From: Breoghania sp963678585 | GTDB taxonomy: Bacteria; Pseudomonadota; Alphaproteobacteria; Rhizobiales; Stappiaceae | Direction of reading: 5' to 3' | NCBI GenBank assembly: GCA_963678585.2 | Contig: CAXXGA010000003.1 | Span: 310,001 to 374,000 of the forward strand | Length of the DNA stretch: 64,000 bases | Shown: in pieces, positions 8,416 to 16,390 of the stretch | Position numbering within the stretch: position 1 is the stretch's first letter | Layout of the letters: each line of letters opens with the position of its first letter | Program-made: the position numbers and the translations under genes | Notes under the pieces: model-generated | The model's database searches: none | The model's input: only the letters and a program-made list of their open reading frames with translations | Told to the model about the DNA's origin: nothing

Positions 8416-9208
8416 CGATTTCATCCTGCGCGCCTTTCTCGCCGGTATCGGCGTGGCGCTGGTGGCGGGTCCGCTTGGCTGTTTCATCGTCTGGCGACGC
8501 ATGGCCTATTTCGGCGATACCATGGCTCATGCGGGTCTTCTGGGCATCGCGCTCGCCTTCCTGCTGGATGTGGATGCGACGCTGACCGTGCTGGCGGTAT
8601 CCCTGGCGATTGCGCTTGTGCTTCTGGCCCTGCAGCGCCAGAAGGCGATCCCCGCCGACACGCTTCTGGGCATTCTCTCCCATTCCGCGCTCTCCATCGG
8701 CCTTGTCACCGTGGCCTTCATGTCCTGGCTGCGAATCGATCTGATGGCCTATCTCTTCGGCGATATCCTGGCGGTGGGGAAGACCGACCTGATCGTCATC
8801 TGGGTCGGCGGGGCGCTGGTTCTGGCGGCGCTGGCCGTTGTGTGGCGTCCGCTTCTGGCGGTGACCGTCGACGAGAATCTGGCGCGGGCGGAAGGCGTGC
8901 CGGTGCTGGCCTGCAAGCTGGTGCTGATGTTTCTCGTGGCGGCTGTCATCGCAATTGCGATGAAGATCGTCGGCATTTTGCTGATCACCTCGCTGCTGGT
9001 CATACCGGCCGCCGCCGCACGGCGCTTTGCGGCTACGCCGGAGAGCATGGCGCTCATCGCCGCGCTCGTGGGGGCCGCATCGGTTGTGGGCGGGCTCGGC
9101 CTGTCGCTGGAGGTCGATACGCCGACGGGACCGTCGGTGGTGGTGGCTGCGCTGGTACTGTTCCTCGTCAGCCTGATCCCCTTCGGCCGCATGCGCCGGG
9201 CAAGTTGA
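8408..9208 (+). CDS. znuB: ZnuB, zinc ABC transporter permease
   Basis: 266 aa. This frame overlaps the end of znuC by 8 bases, showing translational coupling. It is very hydrophobic with the 8 or 9 helices of ABC-3 (cluster 9) permeases; GCFIVWRRMAYFGDTMAHAGLLGIAL and MKIVGILLITSLLVIPAAAARRFA are family hallmarks. It forms the inner-membrane channel with ZnuC on the cytoplasmic side. In many relatives zur follows; here the next gene is an unrelated rhomboid protease. Confidence 0.95.
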   Translation: MFDDFILRAFLAGIGVALVAGPLGCFIVWRRMAYFGDTMAHAGLLGIALAFLLDVDATLTVLAVSLAIALVLLALQRQKAIPADTLLGILSHSALSIGLVTVAFMSWLRIDLMAYLFGDILAVGKTDLIVIWVGGALVLAALAVVWRPLLAVTVDENLARAEGVPVLACKLVLMFLVAAVIAIAMKIVGILLITSLLVIPAAAARRFAATPESMALIAALVGAASVVGGLGLSLEVDTPTGPSVVVAALVLFLVSLIPFGRMRRAS

Positions 9209-9321
9209 GCCGCCAGAGCGGGAAACCGTCGTCGCGCCCTTTCCCTCATGCTACGTTCGCCGCTCGCCAAATCGGATCAACCGGGTGCCGATAGCCGACC
9301 GACGGAGCATGCCAGCGCTTC

Positions 9322-9993
9322 ATGTTCATTCCGCTCTACGATCACAATCCCCGCGCCCATATCCGGCGCCCGTATGTCACCTGGGCGCTGATCGCGCTCA
9401 ATGCGGCGATCTTCCTGCTCGTGGAGGCGGGCGGCATGGCGCGTGCCGTCAATGCCGCGGCGCTCGCCCACGGTGCGGTGCCGATCCTGTTCAGCGCCCC
9501 CACCGTCGAAACCTATGCCTCGCTGGTCACCTACGCCTTTCTGCACGGGGACTTCTGGCATCTGGCCGGCAACATGTTGTTCCTGTGGATCTTCGGAGAC
9601 AATGTCGAGGATGCGCTGGGGCACCTGCGCTACCTCATCTTCTATTTTCTGTGCGCTGCGGTCGGGGCGCTGGTTCATATCGTCATGCTGCCGCAGTCAA
9701 ACGTGCCGGTGATCGGCGCTTCCGGTGCGGTGGCCGGCATTGTTGCCGCCTACCTGATGTTGCATCCCCATGTGCGGGTCTGGGTGCTGGTGCTGGCCCG
9801 GATTCCGGTGCCTGTGCCCGCCTACTGGTTCCTCGGCGCGTGGATCGCGTTTCAGATCTACATGGTTTTACAACCTGTTGGAGAGACGGTCGCGTGGTGG
9901 AGCCACATTGGCGGACTGGCCGCGGGCGCCATGCTGGTCATGATCATGAGAAGGCCCGGCGTGCCCCTTTTTGCGCGACGGCCATCGCGTTGA
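9322..9993 (+). CDS. Rhomboid family intramembrane serine protease
   Basis: 223 aa with about six membrane helices. The catalytic Ser is in GASGAVAG and the catalytic His in WWSHIGGLAAG; AFLHGDFWHLAGNMLFLWIFGDNVED is the conserved L1-loop and helix-2 region containing the HxxxN-type motif. Rhomboids cleave transmembrane segments of other proteins; the substrate is unknown. It follows znuB after 113 bases and is closed by a hairpin-T-run, so it may be read alone or at the end of the znuCB transcript. Confidence 0.9.
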   Translation: MFIPLYDHNPRAHIRRPYVTWALIALNAAIFLLVEAGGMARAVNAAALAHGAVPILFSAPTVETYASLVTYAFLHGDFWHLAGNMLFLWIFGDNVEDALGHLRYLIFYFLCAAVGALVHIVMLPQSNVPVIGASGAVAGIVAAYLMLHPHVRVWVLVLARIPVPVPAYWFLGAWIAFQIYMVLQPVGETVAWWSHIGGLAAGAMLVMIMRRPGVPLFARRPSR

Positions 9994-10018
9994 AGGCAAT
10001 AGGTTTATTGTATGGCTA

Positions 10019-10052
10019 ACCCGGTTTCCACCTCGGCGGAGGCGGGTTTTTT
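10019..10052 (+). terminator. Rho-independent terminator after rhomboid gene
   Basis: ACCCG (10019-10023) pairs with CGGGT (10043-10047), with an inner CCTC/GAGG stem, and a run of six T follows (10047-10052). Confidence 0.65.
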
Positions 10053-10074
10053 GAAGATTGCTGCAGCGCGAACG

Positions 10075-10103
10075 TTGACACAAATTCAAGGCGCCAGTAC
10101 CGT
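10075..10103 (+). promoter_or_regulatory. Possible sigma-70 promoter of etfBA
   Basis: A perfect TTGACA (10075-10080) is followed after 17 bases by TACCGT (10098-10103), which is weak as a -10. It lies about 140 bases upstream of etfB in a 248-base gap with no gene. Confidence 0.35.
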
Positions 10104-10241
10104 CCCCGCCCGAACTTCTGCGGGGGGCAGAACCCCGCATTTGCAGGCCAAATCCGGCCAATCTACCGACAGCCGGTTGCACAATTCCGGCGCGCTCCCG
10201 GCGCCCTTTGCGGCGACGGCCAATGCGGAGGTCCACAACCC

Positions 10242-10991
10242 ATGAAAGTGCTCGTGCCCGTCAAGCGGGTGATCGACTACAACGTCAAGGTCCGCGTGAA
10301 GCCGGATGGTTCCGGCGTTGATCTGGCGAACGTCAAGATGTCGATGAACCCCTTCGACGAAATTGCCGTTGAGGAAGCGATTCGTTTGAAGGAGGCCGGA
10401 AAGGTCACCGAGATCGTGATCGTATCCATCGGCCCGCAGCAGGCGCAGGAAACGATCCGCACCGGTCTCGCCATGGGCGGCGACCGCGGCATCCTGGTGA
10501 AGGTCGATGATGCGGTGGAACCGCTGGCCGTCGCCAAGATCCTCAAGGCGATCGTTGCCGAAGAGCAGCCGGAGATGGTCATCCTCGGCAAACAGGCCAT
10601 TGATGACGACAGCAACCAGACGGGCCAGATGCTGGCCGCGCTTCTGGGCTGGTCGCAGGGCGCGTTCGCTTCCAAGCTGGAACTGAACGATGGGTCTCTT
10701 GAGGTCACCCGCGAGATCGACGGCGGCCTGCAGAAGGTGAAGCTTGGCCTGCCGGCCATCATCACCGCGGATCTGCGCCTGAACGAGCCGCGTTACGCTT
10801 CGCTTCCCAACATCATGAAGGCGAAGAAGAAGCCGATCGAGGAAAAGGCCGTGGGAGATTACGGCGTCGATGTCGCGCCGCGTCTGACGGTCGTGGCCAC
10901 GAACGAGCCGCCTGCGCGTCAGGCCGGCGTCAAGGTAGCGGATGTCGCGGAGCTTGTCTCCAAGCTCAAGAACGAAGCCGGCGTGCTTTGA
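10242..10991 (+). CDS. etfB: Electron transfer flavoprotein beta subunit
   Basis: 249 aa, full length for group I EtfB. MKVLVPVKRVIDYNVKVRVKPDG at the start, MNPFDEIAVEEAIRLKE, and the AMP-binding and recognition-loop region LNEPRYASLPNIMKAKKKP are typical. With EtfA it carries electrons from acyl-CoA and related dehydrogenases to ETF-ubiquinone oxidoreductase. etfA follows 24 bases later, with AAGGAG upstream of its start, and hbd after that, pointing to fatty-acid or hydroxybutyrate metabolism. Confidence 0.96.
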   Translation: MKVLVPVKRVIDYNVKVRVKPDGSGVDLANVKMSMNPFDEIAVEEAIRLKEAGKVTEIVIVSIGPQQAQETIRTGLAMGGDRGILVKVDDAVEPLAVAKILKAIVAEEQPEMVILGKQAIDDDSNQTGQMLAALLGWSQGAFASKLELNDGSLEVTREIDGGLQKVKLGLPAIITADLRLNEPRYASLPNIMKAKKKPIEEKAVGDYGVDVAPRLTVVATNEPPARQAGVKVADVAELVSKLKNEAGVL

Positions 10992-11015
10992 TCGGGACCA
11001 TTAAGGAGTAGGACC

Positions 11016-11948
11016 ATGACCACGCTTCTTGTGGCCGAACACAACAATGCAAGCCTTTCCGACCAGACCGCCAAGGCCCTGACCGCGGCGAAGGCTCTGG
11101 GCGGAGACGTTCACATCCTCGTGGCCGGCAAGGGCTGCAAGCCGGCGGCGGAAGAAGCCGCCAAGCTCGACGGCGCTGCGAAGGTGCTCGTCGCCGAGGC
11201 GGATGCGCTGGAGCATCAGCTGGCCGAGCCGATGTCCGCGCTCATCGTCTCGCTGGCCGACGGCTACGACGCCATCGTCACCGCGGCGACCACCTCGGGC
11301 AAGAACTACATGCCCCGCGTGGCCGCGCTGCTCGACGTCATGCAGCTTTCGGAAGTGATCGAGATCGAATCCGCCGACACCTTCAAGCGTCCGATCTATG
11401 CCGGCAACGCGATTCAGACGGTGAAGTCGGGCGATGCCAAGAAGGTTCTGACCGTGCGCACCGCATCCTTTGCGGCGGCCGGTGAGGGCGGTTCCGCGGC
11501 GATCGAGGATGTGGCGGCTCCCGCCGATCCGGCGCTGTCCACCTTCGTCAGCGCAGAACTTTCCAAGTCGGACCGTCCGGAACTGACGGGCGCGAAAGTC
11601 ATCATCGCCGGTGGCCGTGCGCTGGGATCCAAGGAGAAGTTCGACGAGCTGATCGTGCCGCTGGCCGACAAGCTCGGCGCCGCCGTGGGCGCCTCGCGCG
11701 CGGCGGTGGATGCGGGCTATGCTCCGAACGACTGGCAGGTCGGTCAGACCGGCAAGGTCGTCGCTCCGGATCTCTACATCGCCTGCGGCATCTCCGGCGC
11801 CATCCAGCATCTGGCGGGCATGAAGGACTCCAAGGTGATCGTTGCGATCAACAAGGACGAGGAAGCCCCGATCTTCCAGGTCGCGGATTACGGCCTCGTC
11901 GCCGATCTCTTCGACATCATTCCGCAGCTCGAGGCGGAACTGGGCTGA
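11016..11948 (+). CDS. etfA: Electron transfer flavoprotein alpha subunit
   Basis: 310 aa. It shows the alpha-subunit FAD domain near the C-terminus: GAKVIIAGGRALGSKEKFDEL, AVDAGYAPNDWQVGQTGKVVAPDLYIACGISGAIQHLAGMKDSKVIVAINKDEEAPIF, the ETF alpha signature. It holds the redox-active FAD of the heterodimer with EtfB. It is co-transcribed with etfB. Confidence 0.96.
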   Translation: MTTLLVAEHNNASLSDQTAKALTAAKALGGDVHILVAGKGCKPAAEEAAKLDGAAKVLVAEADALEHQLAEPMSALIVSLADGYDAIVTAATTSGKNYMPRVAALLDVMQLSEVIEIESADTFKRPIYAGNAIQTVKSGDAKKVLTVRTASFAAAGEGGSAAIEDVAAPADPALSTFVSAELSKSDRPELTGAKVIIAGGRALGSKEKFDELIVPLADKLGAAVGASRAAVDAGYAPNDWQVGQTGKVVAPDLYIACGISGAIQHLAGMKDSKVIVAINKDEEAPIFQVADYGLVADLFDIIPQLEAELG

Positions 11949-11996
11949 AGCCGGAAGGCTTGACCGAACGGCCCTGGGCCCAAAATACAAATGACA

Positions 11997-12025
11997 GGCC
12001 GGCGTGACGCTTGCTCTCGCCGGCC
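11997..12025 (+). other. Hairpin in etfA-hbd spacer
   Basis: GGCCGGCG (11997-12004) and CGCCGGCC (12018-12025) form a perfect 8-bp stem about 50 bases after etfA. No T-run follows, so it may limit 3' decay or attenuate read-through into hbd rather than terminate fully. Confidence 0.4.
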
Positions 12026-12125
12026 ATGCCTGCAAGAAATAACGTATGAGCGGGGTCGGGCCTTTCGTCCCGGCGAACACTATTCCCAAAGGGCGGAAAA
12101 CCGTCCTGGAGAGACCGGGTAAAAC

Positions 12126-13007
12126 ATGGCTGTCGAGATCAAGAAGATCGGCGTTATCGGCGCTGGCCAGATGGGTACCGGGATCGCGAACGTATGCGCG
12201 GTCGCCGGATACGAAGTCTATGTGCACGACATCTCCGCCGAGAGCATTCAAAAGTCGCTGGACGGCGTTGCCAAGAACCTCGACAGGCAGGTTTCCAAGG
12301 GCAATCTCTCGCAGGAAGATCGCGACGCGGCCGTGGCGCGGATTCACGCGGCCCCGACGCAGGAAGACATTGCCGACTGCGACATGGTCATCGAGGCGGC
12401 TTCCGAGAACGAGCAGATCAAGCGCAAGATCTATTCCCAGCTTTGCCCGGTCCTGAAGCCGGAAGCGATCCTGGCGACCAACACCTCCTCGATCTCCATC
12501 ACCCGCCTGGCGTCCTCCACGGATCGTCCGGAGCGGTTCATTGGCGTTCACTTCATGAACCCGGTGCCGAAGATGGAACTGGTGGAACTGGTGCGCGGCA
12601 TCGCGACCGAGGATCAGACCTTCGAAGCCTCCAAGGCCTTCGTCGATCGCATCGGCAAGACCATTGCGGTCGCCGAGGATTTTCCCGCCTTCATGGTCAA
12701 CCGCATTCTGCTGCCGATGATCAACGAGGCGATCTACACGCTTTATGAGGGCGTGGGCTCCGTGGAAGCCATCGACACGGCCATGCGGCTTGGTGCCAAT
12801 CATCCGATGGGGCCGCTGCAGCTGGCCGATTTCATCGGTCTGGACACATGCCTGTCGATCATGCAGGTGCTCTATGAGGGGCTGGCCGACAGCAAGTACC
12901 GTCCGTGCCCGCTTCTGGTGAAATATGTCGAGGCTGGCTGGCTCGGTCGCAAGACCCAGCGCGGGTTCTACGATTATCGCGGCGAGACGCCGATGCCCAC
13001 GCGCTGA
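12126..13007 (+). CDS. hbd: 3-hydroxybutyryl-CoA dehydrogenase
   Basis: 293 aa, the usual length of the stand-alone enzyme. The NAD-binding Rossmann motif GAGQMGTGIANVCA (11-24), catalytic His region FIGVHFMNPVPKMELVELVRG, and the C-terminal NRILLPMINEA and DFIGLDTCLSIMQVLYEG are intact. It oxidises (S)-3-hydroxybutyryl-CoA to acetoacetyl-CoA, for fatty-acid degradation or polyhydroxybutyrate turnover. It follows etfBA on the same strand, a common arrangement in this group, and ends at a strong terminator. Confidence 0.95.
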   Translation: MAVEIKKIGVIGAGQMGTGIANVCAVAGYEVYVHDISAESIQKSLDGVAKNLDRQVSKGNLSQEDRDAAVARIHAAPTQEDIADCDMVIEAASENEQIKRKIYSQLCPVLKPEAILATNTSSISITRLASSTDRPERFIGVHFMNPVPKMELVELVRGIATEDQTFEASKAFVDRIGKTIAVAEDFPAFMVNRILLPMINEAIYTLYEGVGSVEAIDTAMRLGANHPMGPLQLADFIGLDTCLSIMQVLYEGLADSKYRPCPLLVKYVEAGWLGRKTQRGFYDYRGETPMPTR

Positions 13008-13036
13008 CGATCCGCTTTCCGCACCCAGACATGCGA

Positions 13037-13066
13037 AAGCCCGGCTTCAAGGCCGGGCTTTTCTTT
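13037..13066 (+). terminator. Rho-independent terminator after hbd
   Basis: AAGCCCGGC and its perfect complement GCCGGGCTT flank a short loop, followed by TTCTTTT. Confidence 0.85.
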
Positions 13067-13097
13067 TGTCCGCTGCTTCCTTGTGAAGGCTGGCAGC

Positions 13098-13289
13098 TCA
13101 GTCTTCCAACTGGCGCGCCTCGTCGGGCAGCATGATCGGGATGCCGTCGCGGATGGGATAGGCAAGACGGGCGGCGCGGGAAATCAGCTCCTGCCGTTCC
13201 TTGTCGTATTCCAGCGTCGTCTTGGTCACCGGGCAGACCAGGATCTCCAGGAGCTTCCGGTCGATGGTGTGCGTCTGCGCCTCGCTCAT
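13098..13289 (-). CDS. Trm112 family (UPF0434) small protein
   Basis: 63 aa from the ATG at 13289; longer starts only add Arg-rich sequence. KLLEILVCPVTKTTLEYDKERQELISRAARLAYPIRDGIPIML is the whole Trm112/YcaR fold: one CP in place of the zinc-binding CPxC pair and the closing YPIRDGIPIML motif. In other organisms Trm112 activates methyltransferases; the bacterial role is unclear. It lies 93 bases downstream of the Lon-domain gene on the same strand. Confidence 0.85.
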   Translation of the reverse strand: MSEAQTHTIDRKLLEILVCPVTKTTLEYDKERQELISRAARLAYPIRDGIPIMLPDEARQLED

Positions 13290-13382
13290 GCGGCGTCCCC
13301 TTCGTGTCGTTTCTGTTCGTTTCAGCGTGCGCGTCCGTCCCCGTCGCGCCCCATCCCGACCTTTGTCGGGACCGTTGAGCAC

Positions 13383-14057
13383 CTATTGCAGCGTCGATCC
13401 CGGATCGTCGCTGCGCGCCAGTTCCATTTCCGTGATGGCGATCAGCGTTTCCGCACGCGCCTTCAGATCGGGTGCTTCCAGCAGCGCCTGCTTTTCCGCC
13501 GGGCCATAGGGGCTCATCATGGAAAGCGCATTGACGAGGATCTCCGTGGAGGCCTTGCGCACGGCGTCCCAGTCCGTCTCCAGATTGTTCGCTTCCAGAT
13601 ACGCCTTGAGCGCGTTCAGGAGCGCGGCGCGATCCACGCTCGTGCCATCGTTCTCACTCAGGTCGCAGGCGTAATCGTCGAAGGAGACGCGGGCATGGCG
13701 GAAGGCGGTGCGCCGGTCGATTTCTTCCCCAAGCCGGAACCGGGCGACGCCGGTCAGGGTCAGGTGATAGCGCCCGTCACCCGATTCCACGAAGCCGGTG
13801 ATGCGGCCCGCGCAGCCGACCTTGCACAACTCGGGTTTGCCGCCGAGTTCCTCCTCCTTCGTGGAGAAAACCGGCTGGATCATTCCGATCAGGCGATCCT
13901 GCCCCAGCGCCCAGTCGACCATTGCGAGGTAGCGCGGTTCGAAGATCTGGAGCGGCAGCTCGCCGCGCGGCAACAACAAGGCGCCCGGCAGGGGGAAGAT
14001 CGGAATGATTTCCGGGAGGTCGGCCGGACTGTCGTATCGCTTGTTTCCTGCATACAT
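13383..14057 (-). CDS. Lon substrate-binding-domain protein (ATP-dependent protease La N-terminal domain only)
   Basis: 224 aa from the ATG at 14057 (MYAGNKRYDSPADLP), the usual beginning in alphaproteobacterial homologues; an earlier frame start would add 64 Arg-rich residues. It contains only the LON N domain: IIPIFPLPGALLLPRGELPLQIFEPRYLAMV, then GCAGRITGFVESGDGRYHLTLTGVARFRL. There is no AAA or peptidase domain, so it is not a protease. It may be a substrate adaptor. It sits between the thioredoxin-TPR gene and the Trm112-like gene, all on the minus strand. Confidence 0.88.
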   Translation of the reverse strand: MYAGNKRYDSPADLPEIIPIFPLPGALLLPRGELPLQIFEPRYLAMVDWALGQDRLIGMIQPVFSTKEEELGGKPELCKVGCAGRITGFVESGDGRYHLTLTGVARFRLGEEIDRRTAFRHARVSFDDYACDLSENDGTSVDRAALLNALKAYLEANNLETDWDAVRKASTEILVNALSMMSPYGPAEKQALLEAPDLKARAETLIAITEMELARSDDPGSTLQ

Positions 14058-14134
14058 GATGTCGCCGATCTGTCCTTGCGTCTTACGCCCCTTGTCGCCG
14101 GGTTGCCGCCGCGCCGACCCTTCGCGTCTGTGCC

Positions 14135-15076
14135 TTACGAGAATAGTACCGCAGAAAGCTTGCGGCGTCCGTAAGCAGAAGCCGGGTCCTTGAAGCCCCA
14201 GGCCTCGAAAAACTGCAGAAGCTGCTTGCGGGCGGCCTCGTCGTTCCACGTGCGGTCGCTGCGTACGATCTCGATCAGGGCATCCACCGCCTCGTTCTTC
14301 CGGTCATGGGCCCCAAGCGCGACGGCGAGGTCGAAACGGGCCTGAAAATTGTCCGGTTCGGCGTCCGCGGCGGCCTGCAGCTCGGCAAGGTCGCCGGTGT
14401 CTTCCGCCTGCTCGGCAAGCTCGAGCGCCGCCCGGGCTGCGGCGATGGCGGGGTCGCCCGCCTTTTCCTCCGGAACGCTTTCCAGGATCTGACGGGCGCG
14501 GTCGAGATCGCCGGCCTTGATCTGGCACTGGACGATACCGGCAATGGCGGCCGCGTTTTCCGGCTCCCGGCTCAGAACACCTGCGAAGAGCTGCACCGCA
14601 TTCGCGATATCGCCTGCCGCCAGCATGGCGTCCGCCTGTTCCAGCATCATTTCGGCCTCGGATGGGCCGACAGGTCCGGCAAGCTTCTCGATGAATTTCT
14701 GGATCTGGCTTTCCGGCAGCGCGCCGGAGAAAGCGTCGACCGGGCGGCCGCCGACGAAGGCGACGACGGTGGGAACCGACTGGATGCCCATCTGGCCCGG
14801 GATTTCCGGGTTCTCGTCGATGTTCAGCTTGACCATCTTCACCGCGCCGCGGGCGTTGGTGACGACCTTTTCAAGCGCCGGGCCGAGCTGCTTGCACGGT
14901 CCGCACCAGGGCGCCCAGAAATCCACGAGCACGGGAACCTGCTGGGAGGCCTCGATAACGTCGGCCATGAAGGTCTGCGTGGTCGTGTCCTTGATCACGT
15001 CGCTTGCGCCATTGGCCGCCGCGCCGCCAAAACTCGCTCCGCTTGTGCCGCCGAACGTGAAGGTCGGTTCGCTCAT
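14135..15076 (-). CDS. Thioredoxin-domain TPR protein (CnoX/YbbN-like co-chaperone)
   Basis: 313 aa. A thioredoxin domain (about 30-135) with active site WCGPC in VLVDFWAPWCGPCKQLGPALEKV is followed by alpha-helical TPR-like repeats (140-313) such as ADAMLAAGDIANAVQLFAGVL. This is the CnoX/YbbN layout, a folding-factor partner of chaperonin under oxidative stress. E. coli CnoX has lost the CxxC (SxxC), but here both Cys are present, so this version could also be redox-active. It heads the minus-strand run with the Lon-domain and Trm112-like genes. Confidence 0.88.
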   Translation of the reverse strand: MSEPTFTFGGTSGASFGGAAANGASDVIKDTTTQTFMADVIEASQQVPVLVDFWAPWCGPCKQLGPALEKVVTNARGAVKMVKLNIDENPEIPGQMGIQSVPTVVAFVGGRPVDAFSGALPESQIQKFIEKLAGPVGPSEAEMMLEQADAMLAAGDIANAVQLFAGVLSREPENAAAIAGIVQCQIKAGDLDRARQILESVPEEKAGDPAIAAARAALELAEQAEDTGDLAELQAAADAEPDNFQARFDLAVALGAHDRKNEAVDALIEIVRSDRTWNDEAARKQLLQFFEAWGFKDPASAYGRRKLSAVLFS

Positions 15077-15239
15077 GTCGTTTCAATCCCCGGTTTTCGC
15101 CGTGTCGAATGTGTTTGTTTCGCGAAGGACTTTGCGGCTCAGGCGCGTCGCGCACAACGCCACCGTCTCGCATGTCCCGTCTTCGCCCTAAGATGGGGTA
15201 ACGTGACAGGAATTACAAACGGTCAGCTTGGCGGTCAGC

Positions 15240-15761
15240 TTACCCTTCCGCAGAGGCTTCCGCTTCCGCGCTGACGGCCAGAATTTGCGGTTCGTGACCG
15301 CAGGCGCGCACGAAGACGAGCAGGTCTTCGCGGGAGATGGACGTCGTCGCGTCGTTGGAAAGCGGATGGTAGTTCAGCGTGTCGTATTCCATCATCGCCG
15401 CATCGAGAACCGGGGTCACCCGCAGCTCGGTGTCATTGATGAGGGCAAAGGGCGTGACGGAGCCCGGCGTGACGCCCAGCACCTCTTCCAGAAGCTCCGC
15501 ATTGCCAAAGGAGACGCGCCCCTGCGCGCCGATGACCTTGTGCAGGTGCTTGAGGTCGATCGTGGCATGCGCCAGCGCCACGACCAGGAAGAGCCGGCCC
15601 TTCTTGTCCTTCACGAAGAGATTCTTCGTGTGCCCGCCTTCAAGCTCGCGGTCGAGCCTGGAGCTTTCGGCAACCGTGAAGACGCGTTCATGCTCGATGG
15701 TCGATGTTTCGATGCCCAGCTCCTTGAAGCGGGTCATCAGGTCTTCGCGGGTCGCGGGCAT
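15240..15761 (-). CDS. YbaK/ProXp-type aminoacyl-tRNA deacylase (PrdX-like)
   Basis: 173 aa, the free-standing prolyl-tRNA-synthetase-associated editing domain. TSTIEHERVFTVAESSRLDRELEGGHTKNLFVKDKKGRLFLVVALAHATIDLK contains the conserved GGHTKNLFLKD block with the Lys needed for deacylation, and GSVTPFALINDTE is the conserved G-x-x-x-PF motif. It should hydrolyse mis-acylated tRNA, probably Ala-tRNA(Pro). It is a single gene on the minus strand. Confidence 0.88.
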   Translation of the reverse strand: MPATREDLMTRFKELGIETSTIEHERVFTVAESSRLDRELEGGHTKNLFVKDKKGRLFLVVALAHATIDLKHLHKVIGAQGRVSFGNAELLEEVLGVTPGSVTPFALINDTELRVTPVLDAAMMEYDTLNYHPLSNDATTSISREDLLVFVRACGHEPQILAVSAEAEASAEG

Positions 15762-16094
15762 CAGAATATCCTCGGATTCGGTAATTTCGGCGCGCCTGTT
15801 CCGGTCGCGTCTTATTGGAAACGCTTCTAGCGCGCGGATGCAGCGACAAACAAGGGCCCGGAAGGCCCGCGGCGTTCCTGTCGTGGGCGGAGGGGCGGAA
15901 AATTGCGAGTTTCCGCCGTTGGCCCGTCTCTGCGGTGCGTTCGCGAGACGACAGGCGCGGCGCGATTCAATCGCGTGTTTTCAACAACAATCCACATCCG
16001 TGATTTCCGATAAAATAGCCTGTTGCATTCGCTGATCGCTTGGTCCATATAGTGCCCCACCCCGCCGGCCACACCAGCCGGCAGCCAGATGGAT
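15762..16094. other. Intergenic region upstream of tRNA-Gly
   Basis: About 330 bases without a convincing gene. It holds the upstream region of the deacylase gene and, at the right, the probable tRNA promoter. Confidence 0.5.
16023..16053 (+). promoter_or_regulatory. Probable tRNA-Gly promoter
   Basis: TTGCAT (16023-16028) is followed after 17 bases by CATATA, overlapping TATAGT (16048-16053), about 42 bases upstream of the tRNA. Confidence 0.4.
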
Positions 16095-16169
16095 GCGGGC
16101 GTAGCTCAGGGGTAGAGCACAACCTTGCCAAGGTTGGGGTCGTGAGTTCGAATCTCATCGCCCGCTCCA
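16095..16169 (+). tRNA. tRNA-Gly (anticodon GCC)
   Basis: 75 bases with encoded CCA. The acceptor stem GCGGGCG/CGCCCGC is perfect, the D-arm is GCTC-AGGGGTA-GAGC, the anticodon stem ACCTT/AAGGT presents GCC at 16127-16129, and the T-arm contains TTCGAAT. It reads glycine codons GGC and GGU. Confidence 0.97.
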
Positions 16170-16390
16170 ATTTTCTCCTGACATTTGAAGACGTTTGACA
16201 AGCGCCGGTGCGCTTGCGCGTGTCCTGTGCGGCTTCGGCCCGGGGCCGTTCGACGGGCTATTGCACCGGCCCGCGATCGCCACAAAAAAATTCGCCTCAT
16301 GGTGGAACCTTTCCCCGCGTCATACGAGTTCCTTCCTGAATCACGAAGAAATCGCGGTTAGTACGCGATGTGCCGTGAACGGAGACAACA

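Noticed and set aside
10012..10245. 77-codon frame upstream of etfB
   Set aside because: It starts inside the terminator of the rhomboid gene and shows no domain; the region is better explained as terminator plus promoter.
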